This document shows, piece after piece, positions 25,336 to 36,025 of a DNA stretch of 64,000 nucleotides. Position 1 is the first letter of the stretch. Every line of letters starts with the position of its first letter. A program made the position numbers and the translations under genes. Under the pieces are notes generated by a model, which was given only the letters and a program-made list of their open reading frames with translations, had not been told where the DNA came from and ran no database searches. Source of the DNA: an uncultured Bacteroidales bacterium (GTDB lineage Bacteria > Bacteroidota > Bacteroidia > Bacteroidales > WCHB1-69); NCBI GenBank assembly GCA_937949745.1, contig CALECM010000048.1, positions 14,977 to 78,976 of the forward strand. Direction: 5' to 3'.

Positions 25336-26553
25336 TTAATTATGATGGAAAAATTTCCGGGTTTCTTCCGTTCCGTCGCTGAAAAATACCTTTTTAATAT
25401 AGAGATTACCTGAACGCAAATTATTTTCCTCCAGTTCGAATCCGCCCATATCGAATATTTTTTCGGACACTATTATCCGGCTGCTCATAGCGGTAAGATA
25501 GAACGTATAAGTACTTTCCAGCACCTGATTGGAATTGGCATCAAATACGGATCCTTTCTGGAAAGTGATCTGGACCTGGCTGGTACCTATAGCCACATTA
25601 TTACTCAAACTAACGGTAACGGAATTGCCGTTGAAAGTAATATTCTGGATAGGGAACGCCTGGTTAAGGCTTACGATTTCGCCCAAACTACCCTGCAATA
25701 CGTCCCTGTCAAAATTAAAAACAAGATCAATAAGACCGGGAGCATCCGGATCATATACGGTTGTGGAGTTGGCTACCGGTACGGTGGAAATTATCATAGG
25801 ATAATCCAGGGTTGCGAAATTCAACGTATAGTCCGTAACGGTTTCATTACCGTTGGCATCCGCTATGGCACCGGCGCCAATCACCACATTGAATGTTTCG
25901 TCGGAAGGAAGTACCGGACTTTCCGGAGTTATAAGATCAAATGAAAGGACATTCTCTTCTTCCAGAGGATTTTCCACAGGCTCACCGTTAACCGTAATGA
26001 AATCCGGATTCACAATGGTAATTTCCTTATTGTAAGTGATGGTGATGAACGGCTGATTGGCCTGAACCTCCATATTCCCATTCACCGGAGAAGTGCTCAC
26101 CACTTGCGGAGGACCCGGAGGCACGGTAGTGCTACCGTTTAATTCCACGGTTCCCTGAACCGGCATAATCCCGCCTAATAAAGCTACGGTTACCAACAGG
26201 GTTGCCGTGTGGGGTTCTTCGGCAGTAGCGGGACCCGTAGGCGCATAAGTAACGGAAACATTATGTCCGCCTCCCATTAATTCAGCAAGCAACTCCATTA
26301 AAGACCTTTGAGGATCATCTGCCGTAAAAAATTCAGCATCAGGACCCTGTAAAGTAAGATCAAAAGATGAAATCATAGATAAAGCAGGCAAGCCTGCCAC
26401 CTTGATATTGATCTGCTGTTCCACCTGTTGTCCTATCTCCGTCTGAACATATACCTCCGTAGGAGTGAATAAAAGACTTTGGGCTAAAACCTGGGTGGTT
26501 GTAAATGTCATTGCGAAAAACAGCAATGCATTAAGTTTTAAAATTTTATTCAT
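25336..26553 (-). CDS. Exported Ig-like (SbsA/Big_5 type) protein with short T9SS-like tail
   Basis: This 405-residue protein has a signal peptide (about 1-24, ending TTQVLAQ). An all-beta N-terminal domain covers about 25-145. Two Ig-like Big_5/SbsA-type domains follow (PPQVVSTSPVNGNMEVQANQ at about 150; YPMIISTVPVANSTTVYD at about 257), each with the ITYNKEI or VFNFDRD pattern of that family. The tail (about 365-405: IFDMGGFELEENNLRSGNLY then IKKVFFSDGTEETRKF) matches the second half of a type A sorting domain, but the PNP-containing first strand is absent. It is probably T9SS cargo with a shortened signal, of unknown function. The gene is monocistronic. Confidence 0.72.
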   Translation of the reverse strand: MNKILKLNALLFFAMTFTTTQVLAQSLLFTPTEVYVQTEIGQQVEQQINIKVAGLPALSMISSFDLTLQGPDAEFFTADDPQRSLMELLAELMGGGHNVSVTYAPTGPATAEEPHTATLLVTVALLGGIMPVQGTVELNGSTTVPPGPPQVVSTSPVNGNMEVQANQPFITITYNKEITIVNPDFITVNGEPVENPLEEENVLSFDLITPESPVLPSDETFNVVIGAGAIADANGNETVTDYTLNFATLDYPMIISTVPVANSTTVYDPDAPGLIDLVFNFDRDVLQGSLGEIVSLNQAFPIQNITFNGNSVTVSLSNNVAIGTSQVQITFQKGSVFDANSNQVLESTYTFYLTAMSSRIIVSEKIFDMGGFELEENNLRSGNLYIKKVFFSDGTEETRKFFHHN

Positions 26554-27025
26554 ATTTTTTTGTTTTAATTATACGGATTATACCGTAATACATTTGATAT
26601 AAAATATAAAAGTTAAAGAGTGTATTATTCTGCTTAAGCGAATTGAGAAATGATAATGAGTCTTACGGGGAGGCTGCGGAAGTAAGCGACTCAGGATCGG
26701 AAGTAAGGTCGGGGATCAGATATTTACAGGAGAAGATTAATTTTTATCCGTGAAGTCGTAAATTCAAAATATTGTATTATTAAATTTGAACAAAAATAAT
26801 TATTTTATTATATAATCCATATATTTTTTTTATTTTTTTATGCATTATATCATTTTGATCAAAAATTATATATTTAAAAATAAGAATTAATATCAAGTAA
26901 TTTTTGCTAATGAATGGTAGAAACAACCAATATGATAGTCAATAAATAAAAAAAGTCAATAATACTATCGGAAAAAGCATTATTGACCAGATATACCGGC
27001 ATTCCGGCAATGAATGAAATTTGAA
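26554..27025. other. 472 nt AT-rich gap, nothing recognised
   Basis: Between the Ig-like protein gene and the acidic small-protein gene (both minus) lies AT-rich sequence with one GC-richer patch around 26650-26730. I see no coding frame, no strong hairpin and no repeat of the REP-like family. Confidence 0.4.
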
Positions 27026-27355
27026 TTATGAGGGATTATCCATCTCCTTATTCGGCATTTTGTCTTCCACATCCGTATCCGTAATACCTACACCCGGAAC
27101 ATCGGGCTCATTAAGGCACGTATTTTCTTCGAGAGCGGTGGTACTGTAATTGGCGTTGTCATCAATGCGGAAAGACTCGTCTACAATATTGGTCATATTG
27201 CATCCCTGGCTTTCCGGATAAAGTTCATCACCGTCACGGAAAGGGTTCTGATCCTCTTTTGGCAATCTGTTTGGAATCTGACCATTACCGGTCGGGGTCA
27301 TTTCCGGATTATGCTCTGACCCGGGTCTGTTTTTCATTGGGTTATCTGTTTCCAT
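27026..27355 (-). CDS. Small acidic disordered protein downstream of pyruvate oxidase
   Basis: This 109-residue hydrophilic protein has no signal peptide and no recognised domain. It is rich in Asn, Asp, Glu and Pro (for example RPGSEHNPEMTPTGNGQIPN, NEPDVPGVGITDTDVEDKM) and is predicted by eye to be disordered, with two Cys (QGCNM and ENTCLN). It lies 32 nt after the stop of the ThDP enzyme on the same strand, so it is probably cotranscribed. An in-frame ATG six codons in (MKNRPG) is an alternative start. It could be a small stress-associated protein; no function can be assigned. Confidence 0.55.
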   Translation of the reverse strand: METDNPMKNRPGSEHNPEMTPTGNGQIPNRLPKEDQNPFRDGDELYPESQGCNMTNIVDESFRIDDNANYSTTALEENTCLNEPDVPGVGITDTDVEDKMPNKEMDNPS

Positions 27356-27387
27356 GTAATGATATTTAAATATGTTAATAATATATT

Positions 27388-29175
27388 TTATTGTTCATCT
27401 TTGACCTGGTATTCGTCCATGAGTTCTTTCAACAAAGGTAGTCCCATAATATCATAGCGTTCTTTAAATACTTCTACTGCTTCTTTGCCGAATAATTTTT
27501 CGTCCAGAATCAAAGCCTCTGCGGGGAAAGGCCGGTCGTTGTTAATTTTAAGGTCGATTACCACGGGCACGGTACTTTTTACCGCCTTGTTAAATACTTC
27601 TTCCAGTTGATCCACACGTGTCACGGTAAATCCTTTAGCACCCATCGCTTCGCCTATAGCCGCATAATCCGCGGCCAGCAGATCTACTCCGTATTTAGGT
27701 TGCTGCGTATCTTCCTGTTCGGCTTCGATAAAGCCAAAGGAGTTATTCGAAAATACGATATTAATAACCGGTAATTTATATTTTACCTGCGTCAATATAT
27801 CCTGCATAACCATGGCAAAACCGCCGTCGCCGTTCAACGTGAACACCTGCCGGTCCGGATAAGTTAACTTTGCCGCGATTCCTCCCGCGACTCCATAACC
27901 CATCGTGGCAAACAATCCCGATGTGGTAAACCGCTGATCCCGGCCATTCATATCCAATAGCCTTATCACGTGGATAGTTACATTTCCCACATCCGTCACA
28001 AAAATCGCATCCGGATCCGCCACCCGGTTGATTTCTTTAAATACGGGTTCTACCCGCATTGGTTCCCGGTCGCTATTATCGAAACCGTGTAACCATTTCA
28101 GCCAGTTATATCTGTTCTTACGATTAGCTTCAAGAAAAGGAGTAACCGGACTAGGCTCGCTTTTTTCCACCAGTAATTTCATAGTTTTACCGGCATCACC
28201 AAGTATAGCCACATCCGTACGGTGTCTTTTTCCCAACTTCGAGGAATCGACATCTATTTGTATAAATTTGGCTTCCTGTGGGAAAAAGAAACGGGCAAAA
28301 GGGAAATCACTTCCTATAAAAAGAATAAGGTCCGCCATATTTAGGGCTTCGTTTGCCGGCTTCGTGGCTACCCGGCCCGCCATACCCAGGAAATTCTCAA
28401 ACCGGTCGGGCACAATACCTTTGCCTAATACCGAAGAAACCACCGGCATTGAAAAATGAGTGGACAGGGCCATTATTTCTTCTCCGGCACCCCGGGTACC
28501 CTGCCCGATATACAGAACAGGCCGTTTTGCTTCCTTAAGGAGTTGTATAGCTTTATCCACATCGGCAGGATCAGGTAACGGGTAACCCACCCTGTGATTA
28601 TCTGCCGAAGTGATCGATAAATCCGGAATATCCACATAGCCGAAATCCACCGGTATGGTGACTACGGAAACCCCTCTTCGCTCGTAGGCGATACGTATGG
28701 CATCATCAACCATAAAAGGAAGACTTTCCGGCGTCATCACCGTACGGTTATAAACGCTGACATCGGTAAACATCGGATTTTCGTTCATTTCCTGGAACGC
28801 ATTGTAATTCATCGCTGTTGAAGCCACCTGGCCGATCAGCGCCAATACCGGCACATGATCCATCTGCGCGTCATATAACCCGTTGAAAAGATGCGTGGCT
28901 CCCGGTCCGGCAGTACCAAAACAGACTCCGATCTTTCCCGTCAGTTTCGCATCGGCCGAAGCCGCTATGGCCCCTACTTCCTCGTGCCTGACCTGGATAA
29001 ACCGGATCTTATCGCGTTCATCATAAAAGGAGTTCATCACGGAATTAAATGAACCTCCGGGAATTCCATAAACATGGTCCACGCCCCAGCTTTCCAAAAC
29101 TCTGAGCATGGCCGTACCGGATTTAATAATTTTTCCGGATTCTTTTTTAATCGGTATATCACGTGCCGGATCCAT
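27388..29175 (-). CDS. Pyruvate oxidase-like thiamine diphosphate enzyme
   Basis: From the ATG at 29175 this is a 595-residue three-domain ThDP enzyme of the pyruvate oxidase/acetolactate synthase family. The N-terminal Pyr domain has GIPGGSFNSVMN and the catalytic Glu in RHEEVGA; AGPGATHLFNGLYDA follows. A central FAD-binding-like domain comes next (about 195-345, IGQGTRGAGEEIM). The C-terminal PP domain has GDGGFAMVMQDILTQ and NNSFGFI (metal-diphosphate motif GDG...NN). SpxB-type or PoxB-type enzymes oxidise pyruvate to acetyl phosphate or acetate with H2O2 or quinone as acceptor. Which applies is not visible: a PoxB-like membrane-binding tail is not evident. The frame extends to 29223, but the added residues are unlike the family. 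Confidence 0.85.
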   Translation of the reverse strand: MDPARDIPIKKESGKIIKSGTAMLRVLESWGVDHVYGIPGGSFNSVMNSFYDERDKIRFIQVRHEEVGAIAASADAKLTGKIGVCFGTAGPGATHLFNGLYDAQMDHVPVLALIGQVASTAMNYNAFQEMNENPMFTDVSVYNRTVMTPESLPFMVDDAIRIAYERRGVSVVTIPVDFGYVDIPDLSITSADNHRVGYPLPDPADVDKAIQLLKEAKRPVLYIGQGTRGAGEEIMALSTHFSMPVVSSVLGKGIVPDRFENFLGMAGRVATKPANEALNMADLILFIGSDFPFARFFFPQEAKFIQIDVDSSKLGKRHRTDVAILGDAGKTMKLLVEKSEPSPVTPFLEANRKNRYNWLKWLHGFDNSDREPMRVEPVFKEINRVADPDAIFVTDVGNVTIHVIRLLDMNGRDQRFTTSGLFATMGYGVAGGIAAKLTYPDRQVFTLNGDGGFAMVMQDILTQVKYKLPVINIVFSNNSFGFIEAEQEDTQQPKYGVDLLAADYAAIGEAMGAKGFTVTRVDQLEEVFNKAVKSTVPVVIDLKINNDRPFPAEALILDEKLFGKEAVEVFKERYDIMGLPLLKELMDEYQVKDEQ

Positions 29176-29322
29176 AGTATATTTTTTAAATGGGATATTC
29201 AAACATGTAGTATAGAATAACATTATTCCCCCACCAATGTTTTAGAATTATTTAACAAATAAAAATATGATCACCGGAACCGGCCGGTAATACGGGAAAA
29301 AAAGAAGAAGATAACTAATATC

Positions 29323-29904
29323 TTAGGGAATATACCGGGCATGTACCGAACGGATCATTCCTCTGTTGGCCGTATCATCCGTACTATATTCCGGTGCGGT
29401 ATTGATTGACAATTCCTCATTTCCGATCCGGAAATTGTTTTTATAGATCACCTGGCTCGGTCCTAACAATGTTCCCTGTACCACAAAAGTGTATTCTCCT
29501 GGCGTTACGGCTTTTCCATTGTCATCTTTGAGATCCCATATATATACCTGCGGACCAGACTTTGGGGTGGCACCGGTATAAGCGTCGATTTGCTTAGTGG
29601 TATGAGTTTGCGGATTAGCTTTGCTTACCCACAAAGGCATGCAATCCGGACGGTAATCATATCCTCCTTCGGCTGTAAATTTGGTAACAAATAATGTCCT
29701 TACAAGAACACCTTCGTTATTTTCAATCCATACTGCAAATTGATTACTTCCTCTTCCGCTTTGTTTTTCATAATCAACCGTGATCTCCAATCGGGTTCCT
29801 TCTTCCATGACCGTATCTGTTTTTTGGGCGGAATTTGCTTTTTGCGTACAATTGGATAAAATAAATAATAAACCAACCGAAAGTGTGAATAACCGGAATT
29901 TCAT
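29323..29904 (-). CDS. DUF2271 family lipoprotein
   Basis: This 193-residue protein has a signal sequence with probable lipobox ILSNC (about residue 19). The DUF2271 pattern follows: LEITVDYEKQSGRGSNQFAVWIEN, then RPDCMPLWVSK, AYTGATPKSGPQVYIWDLKD (about 115-134) and a final GNEELSINTAPEY. Family members are periplasmic or exported proteins, often near flavin- or thiamine-related genes. The function is unknown. It is transcribed divergently from the YwqK-like gene and is separated by 147 nt from the ThDP gene downstream, which probably has its own promoter. Confidence 0.82.
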   Translation of the reverse strand: MKFRLFTLSVGLLFILSNCTQKANSAQKTDTVMEEGTRLEITVDYEKQSGRGSNQFAVWIENNEGVLVRTLFVTKFTAEGGYDYRPDCMPLWVSKANPQTHTTKQIDAYTGATPKSGPQVYIWDLKDDNGKAVTPGEYTFVVQGTLLGPSQVIYKNNFRIGNEELSINTAPEYSTDDTANRGMIRSVHARYIP

Positions 29905-29950
29905 AAGCTATATTTTTAAATTTGACATTATGATTTTTATTAAAAGTGAA

Positions 29951-29958
29951 CAAAGATA
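29951..29958 (-). promoter_or_regulatory. -7 promoter box of DUF2271 gene
   Basis: The minus strand reads TATCTTTG, 46 nt before the ATG at 29904. Confidence 0.5.
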
Positions 29959-30024
29959 ATATTAAATCCGATACGATCTCGGAACCGGTTAACACTACTG
30001 CAATAACAATTTCATAAAAAACGT

Positions 30025-30032
30025 TACTTTTG
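30025..30032 (+). promoter_or_regulatory. -7 promoter box of YwqK-like gene
   Basis: TACTTTTG matches TAnnTTTG. The upstream in-frame TTG at 30030 lies inside this box, so translation must begin at the ATG at 30057. Confidence 0.55.
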
Positions 30033-30056
30033 CAGGTAATTTTCAATGTCGATATT

Positions 30057-31094
30057 ATGAGATTTTATACCATCATCCTGATGTTCCTCCTTTTACCGTT
30101 TACTTTAAACGCGCAATCCGATACATTAAACAGGACGGATAGCCGTGGCCGTAAACAGGGATACTGGAAGAAATATGAAAAAGATAAACTTCAATACGAA
30201 GGACAATTCATTGATGATGTTCCGTCGGGACTTTTCATTTATTATCACGATAACGGCAACCAAAAAAGCCGCAGCCGTTTCATACAGGGAACCTATAAGG
30301 TGGAAACGGTTATGTATGATCTCAACGGAAAGAAATCCGCCGAAGGGATTTATATAGACCAACTGAAAGACGGTACCTGGAAATATTACGCGCCGAACAG
30401 TACGCTTATTAAAGTTGAAAATTACAGCAAAGGTATTAAAAACGGCCTCTGGCAAACTTTTTCTCCCCAAAGCGGGGTATTATTACTGGAAGAAAATTAT
30501 ACCGGAGGAAAACTTAACGGAGAACAGAAAACTTATTTTACCACCGGAGAACTTAATACCCGGATTCCCTATATCGACGGCAGAAGAAACGGAATGTCGG
30601 AAAGCTTTTTCCCGGGAGAGATACTTTCCACCAAAGGCATGTACTACCAGAACCACAGGACAGGCAACTGGGATTATTATGATGAAACCGGAAAACTCAG
30701 GAAAAGTACGGAATATGAAAAAGACCGTCCGGTTAAATCTTATCTTTATTTATACAATGGTTCCCATGCCCAGAAGATCAATCAGGACCTCTTCGCTTAC
30801 GTGCAAAAGACCGGGGAAAATAAAATAACGTTAGTGACGAAAAACGATAAGAGCCAAACTTTTACCGAAGATTACCAATCCCTTCTTTCCTGGCTGGATT
30901 TGGTTTACTTTACACCTGTATCCCCTTCGGTTACGGCTTCTTACGATATATTGACGGGCTATGAAGAAGTAGATGATGATACCGTAAAAGTGAAGATGCG
31001 CCCTTCTCCTTCCCCGGAAGTTTTAGCGAAAGGCGATTATGCCAAAATTGTAAAAAGAATATTTAACAGGGAATTACCGGTAGAAGAAGAATAA
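30057..31094 (+). CDS. Exported YwqK-like (MORN-type repeat) protein
   Basis: This 345-residue protein has a signal peptide (about 1-20, ending FTLNAQS). A series of MORN/YwqK-type repeats of about 22-24 residues follows: RKQGYWKKYEKDKLQYEGQF, IDDVPSGLFIYYHDNGNQKS, DGTWKYYAPNSTLIKVENYS, NGLWQTFSPQ, NGEQKTYFTTGELNTRIPYI and TGNWDYYDETGKLRKSTEYE. The last 120 residues are a distinct alpha/beta region (YLYLYNGSHAQKINQDLFAY ...). YwqK in Bacillus is an antitoxin-like protein, but Bacteroidota homologues are secreted and have no established role. No toxin gene is adjacent. Confidence 0.82.
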   Translation: MRFYTIILMFLLLPFTLNAQSDTLNRTDSRGRKQGYWKKYEKDKLQYEGQFIDDVPSGLFIYYHDNGNQKSRSRFIQGTYKVETVMYDLNGKKSAEGIYIDQLKDGTWKYYAPNSTLIKVENYSKGIKNGLWQTFSPQSGVLLLEENYTGGKLNGEQKTYFTTGELNTRIPYIDGRRNGMSESFFPGEILSTKGMYYQNHRTGNWDYYDETGKLRKSTEYEKDRPVKSYLYLYNGSHAQKINQDLFAYVQKTGENKITLVTKNDKSQTFTEDYQSLLSWLDLVYFTPVSPSVTASYDILTGYEEVDDDTVKVKMRPSPSPEVLAKGDYAKIVKRIFNRELPVEEE

Positions 31095-31097
31095 AGA

Positions 31098-32156
31098 TCA
31101 TGCATATAGAAAATCAAGACTTTCCTCCACTTCTCCGGTAGTCGTAATCTGATTGGGTATAGCTTCCCCGATTTTTTTCAATAGCGTAATATTGATTTTA
31201 TTTCCGCTGTTTTTCTTATCCGACTTCAATAATTCCGAAATGGACCGGCGGTCTTCTCCGGATAAAGACGGCAACGTATAAAATCTTATGATAACCTCTT
31301 TGATTTCCTTTGCGGTTTCCAGCGAAATAAACCGATGGAGATAAGAGATATAGGCTTCGCAGCAAATACCCAGAGCCACCGCATGGCCATGATTAAGAGG
31401 CATTTGTCCGGAAAGGGAATTCCCTTCGAGGGCGTGGCCTACCGTATGGCCGAAATTTAAAATGCGCCTTTCTCCCATATCATAAAGATCCCGCTTAACG
31501 ATATTATTTTTAAACTCCAGAGCCGATCCGAACCATTCCGGTTCCATGTTGTCGTAGTTGATTTCCGGCAAAGAGCGTAGCTGCGTCCATAGCGGAATAT
31601 CATGGATAAGCGCATATTTGATCAATTCCCCGAAGCCATTAAGTATATCGGAATACTCCAGGGTAGTAAGGAATACGGGGTCAACAAAAACCTCATCAGG
31701 TAAATATATCGTACCGATGCCGTTTTTAATACCGTTAAAATTAATCGCGGTTTTTCCTCCTACGGAGGCATCTATCATCGCTAATAAAGTAGTAGGAACG
31801 TTAATATAAGAAACCCCCCTTTTGTAGGTGGAAGCCGCAAATCCCCCTAAGTCGCTGACCATACCGCCTCCCCAATTGATGATTAAAGCATTTTTGTCTA
31901 CCTGCTCACGGAACATCAGATCCCATATTTCTTTTACTTCCTCAATATTCTTTTTTCTTTCATCGACATTTACCAGATAGTAATGAACCGGAACGCCAGC
32001 TTCAAAATTATATTTAAAACGTGGAAAGAGCTGGGCTACCTTAATATCCGCAATAATGACCAAAGAGGAAAATTCTTTCCCTTCAAGATAAGAGTCGAAC
32101 TTAATTTTAAAAGGACGGTAATCTTTACAGAGTTGATCGAATTCCATTCTATTCAA
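31098..32156 (-). CDS. aroB: 3-dehydroquinate synthase
   Basis: This 352-residue cytoplasmic enzyme carries out the second step of the shikimate pathway, converting DAHP to 3-dehydroquinate with NAD and a divalent metal. It shows the NAD-binding GGGMVSDLGGFAASTYKRGV block (about 94-113), VPTTLLAMIDASVGGKTAIN, FGELIKYALIHD and the metal-binding ILNFGHTVGHALEG (about 230-243). It is slightly short at the N-terminus but complete in motifs. Its stop is 3 nt from the stop of the convergent YwqK-like gene. It has its own -7 box (32179-32186). Confidence 0.95.
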   Translation of the reverse strand: MNRMEFDQLCKDYRPFKIKFDSYLEGKEFSSLVIIADIKVAQLFPRFKYNFEAGVPVHYYLVNVDERKKNIEEVKEIWDLMFREQVDKNALIINWGGGMVSDLGGFAASTYKRGVSYINVPTTLLAMIDASVGGKTAINFNGIKNGIGTIYLPDEVFVDPVFLTTLEYSDILNGFGELIKYALIHDIPLWTQLRSLPEINYDNMEPEWFGSALEFKNNIVKRDLYDMGERRILNFGHTVGHALEGNSLSGQMPLNHGHAVALGICCEAYISYLHRFISLETAKEIKEVIIRFYTLPSLSGEDRRSISELLKSDKKNSGNKINITLLKKIGEAIPNQITTTGEVEESLDFLYA

Positions 32157-32178
32157 TATGATTAGGGAAACGCAAAAT

Positions 32179-32186
32179 CAAAAATA
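32179..32186 (-). promoter_or_regulatory. -7 promoter box of aroB
   Basis: The minus strand reads TATTTTTG, 22 nt before the ATG at 32156. Confidence 0.55.
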
Positions 32187-32228
32187 GGAAAAATTTGCCA
32201 ATAAAAAACAGAGAATAAAATAATATTG

Positions 32229-32236
32229 TAAATTTG
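32229..32236 (+). promoter_or_regulatory. -7 promoter box of LutA-like gene
   Basis: TAAATTTG matches TAnnTTTG, 25 nt before the ATG at 32262. With the aroB box it forms a compact divergent promoter of about 105 nt. Confidence 0.5.
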
Positions 32237-32261
32237 CAACTTCTTAAAAAACGTGAAAAAA

Positions 32262-33005
32262 ATGTCTTCCCTGCAAACCCAGCATACCGTTAATGTATTT
32301 ATACCCTGCTCCATGGACATGTTTAGTCCGGCAATTCCTTACAGTGTCATGCAGGTATTGGAAAAACTGGGAGAAAAATGCTATTATAACGAAGAATCGA
32401 CCTGCTGCGGCAGAAAATTTTATATGGAAGGTGCCATTGAATGCGCCAAACAGTTGGGTGAGAAATTAATGTCTGAATATAACCCTAAATATCCCATCGT
32501 AATACCTTCGGCCGCATGTGTAGGACATATCAAAAACTATTACAAAAAATTATTTGAGAATGTTTCGGTTCCCGCCGAGCTGAAAATGTTCACCCAAAAT
32601 GTATATGAACTTTGTGATTATATCGTCAATGTAAAAAAAGTAACCGACCTTGGTAATCGCTTCAGCCACCGGGTATTCTATTTCAAATCCTGTTCGGCAC
32701 GGAATTTATACAAACTCGGAAACGAACCGGAGATACTCTTGTCCAATACAAAAGGACTGGACCTGCTTACGGATCCGGATATGTTGGATTGTTGTTCCGC
32801 CAACGGCAGGTTCGGCATGGCCAATACGGCGACATCCGACAGGATGCTGGAGAAAATCATTAACAGGATGTATAATATGGGAGCCCAGTATGTCACCTCG
32901 ACGGATATACACTGTTTACAATATATGGATTCCTTTATCCAATCCCAGGGGATTGGAATCGAGGTAATCCATATTGCTGATATTTTGGCCAGTGAGAACG
33001 ACTAA
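32262..33005 (+). CDS. LutA/YkgE-like Cys-rich (CCG domain) protein
   Basis: This 247-residue protein has two CCG-type iron-sulfur or cofactor-binding domains as in LutA and heterodisulfide reductase HdrB. Domain 1 has Cys16 (FIPCSMDMF), Cys48-Cys49-Gly50 (STCCGRKF) and Cys86 (SAACVGH). Domain 2 has Cys144 (FKSC), Cys177-Cys178-Ser179 (LDCCSANGRFG) and Cys218 (DIHCLQ). The second CCG therefore reads CCS. LutA works with LutB and LutC in L-lactate oxidation; neither is adjacent, so this is a stand-alone copy. A GTG three codons upstream (32253) is an alternative start. Family assignment is good; substrate use is uncertain. Confidence 0.82.
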   Translation: MSSLQTQHTVNVFIPCSMDMFSPAIPYSVMQVLEKLGEKCYYNEESTCCGRKFYMEGAIECAKQLGEKLMSEYNPKYPIVIPSAACVGHIKNYYKKLFENVSVPAELKMFTQNVYELCDYIVNVKKVTDLGNRFSHRVFYFKSCSARNLYKLGNEPEILLSNTKGLDLLTDPDMLDCCSANGRFGMANTATSDRMLEKIINRMYNMGAQYVTSTDIHCLQYMDSFIQSQGIGIEVIHIADILASEND

Positions 33006-33011
33006 CCCTGG

Positions 33012-33018
<7 letters not shown>
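32999..33018. terminator. Perfect palindrome carrying both stop codons of convergent genes
   Basis: CGACTAACC (32999-33007) and GGTTAGTCG (33010-33018) are exact reverse complements with CT between them. The TAA stops of the LutA-like gene (33003-33005) and of clpC (33012-33014) lie one in each arm. There is no T-run, so a terminator role is uncertain. Confidence 0.4.
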
Positions 33019-35549
<2,531 letters not shown>

Positions 35550-35568
35550 AATAATTTTAAGTTTTTTG

Positions 35569-35576
35569 CAAAAATA
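35569..35576 (-). promoter_or_regulatory. -7 promoter box of clpC
   Basis: The minus strand reads TATTTTTG, 19 nt before the ATG at 35549. It rules out the longer frame start at 35585. Confidence 0.6.
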
Positions 35577-36025
35577 CAAATTCATATTTTTACTCTATGT
35601 AGATTAACGTAAAAATCTTTTTCTTGTTTGATATTTCTAAAAAAAATTATATGATGACATAATTGGAATATTTCACTAACGATTTTGGTGATATCTAATT
35701 GCAGATCTTCACCTTGATCATTGAACGGGAAAATGAAGGGAACACCGAAAAACCTAATGCGGATCCGGGAAAGGTATCTTATTAAATCGGGAACGTTGAA
35801 CTACATCATTCCGGATGATTTTTTATAGCCGGGTCCGCTTATTTTATGAAATTAAAACCATTCATTTTATGGATGAGAAACATTTTTTATATTTGCAAGC
35901 GCTTAAAAGTTTTAAACCTAAACTTTTTAACATTTTAAATACGCTTACGAATAAGAACTTAGGATATCGTATTCAGTATAATTGTAAATATGGATCCGGA
36001 TATATTTTAAAAAATCTTCCTAAAA
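35577..36025. other. 449 nt gap with promoter and possible gene relic
   Basis: The gap between clpC (minus) and the exporter operon (plus) is AT-rich except for 35700-35830. There two short frames look coding-like: TLIIERENEGNTEKPNADPG in one frame, ending at a TAA at about 35788, and RIRERYLIKSGTLNYIIPDD in another, ending at a TAG at about 35830. They could be remains of a small gene, but I cannot name a family. A promoter box follows at 35888-35895. Confidence 0.35.
35888..35895 (+). promoter_or_regulatory. -7 promoter box of exporter operon
   Basis: TATATTTG matches TAnnTTTG and would give a leader of about 125 nt before the ATG at 36026. Confidence 0.45.

Noticed and set aside
26572..26587. 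Inverted repeat TACGG / CCGTA upstream of the Ig-like protein gene.
   Set aside because: Only 5 bp arms and no T-run; not distinguishable from chance.
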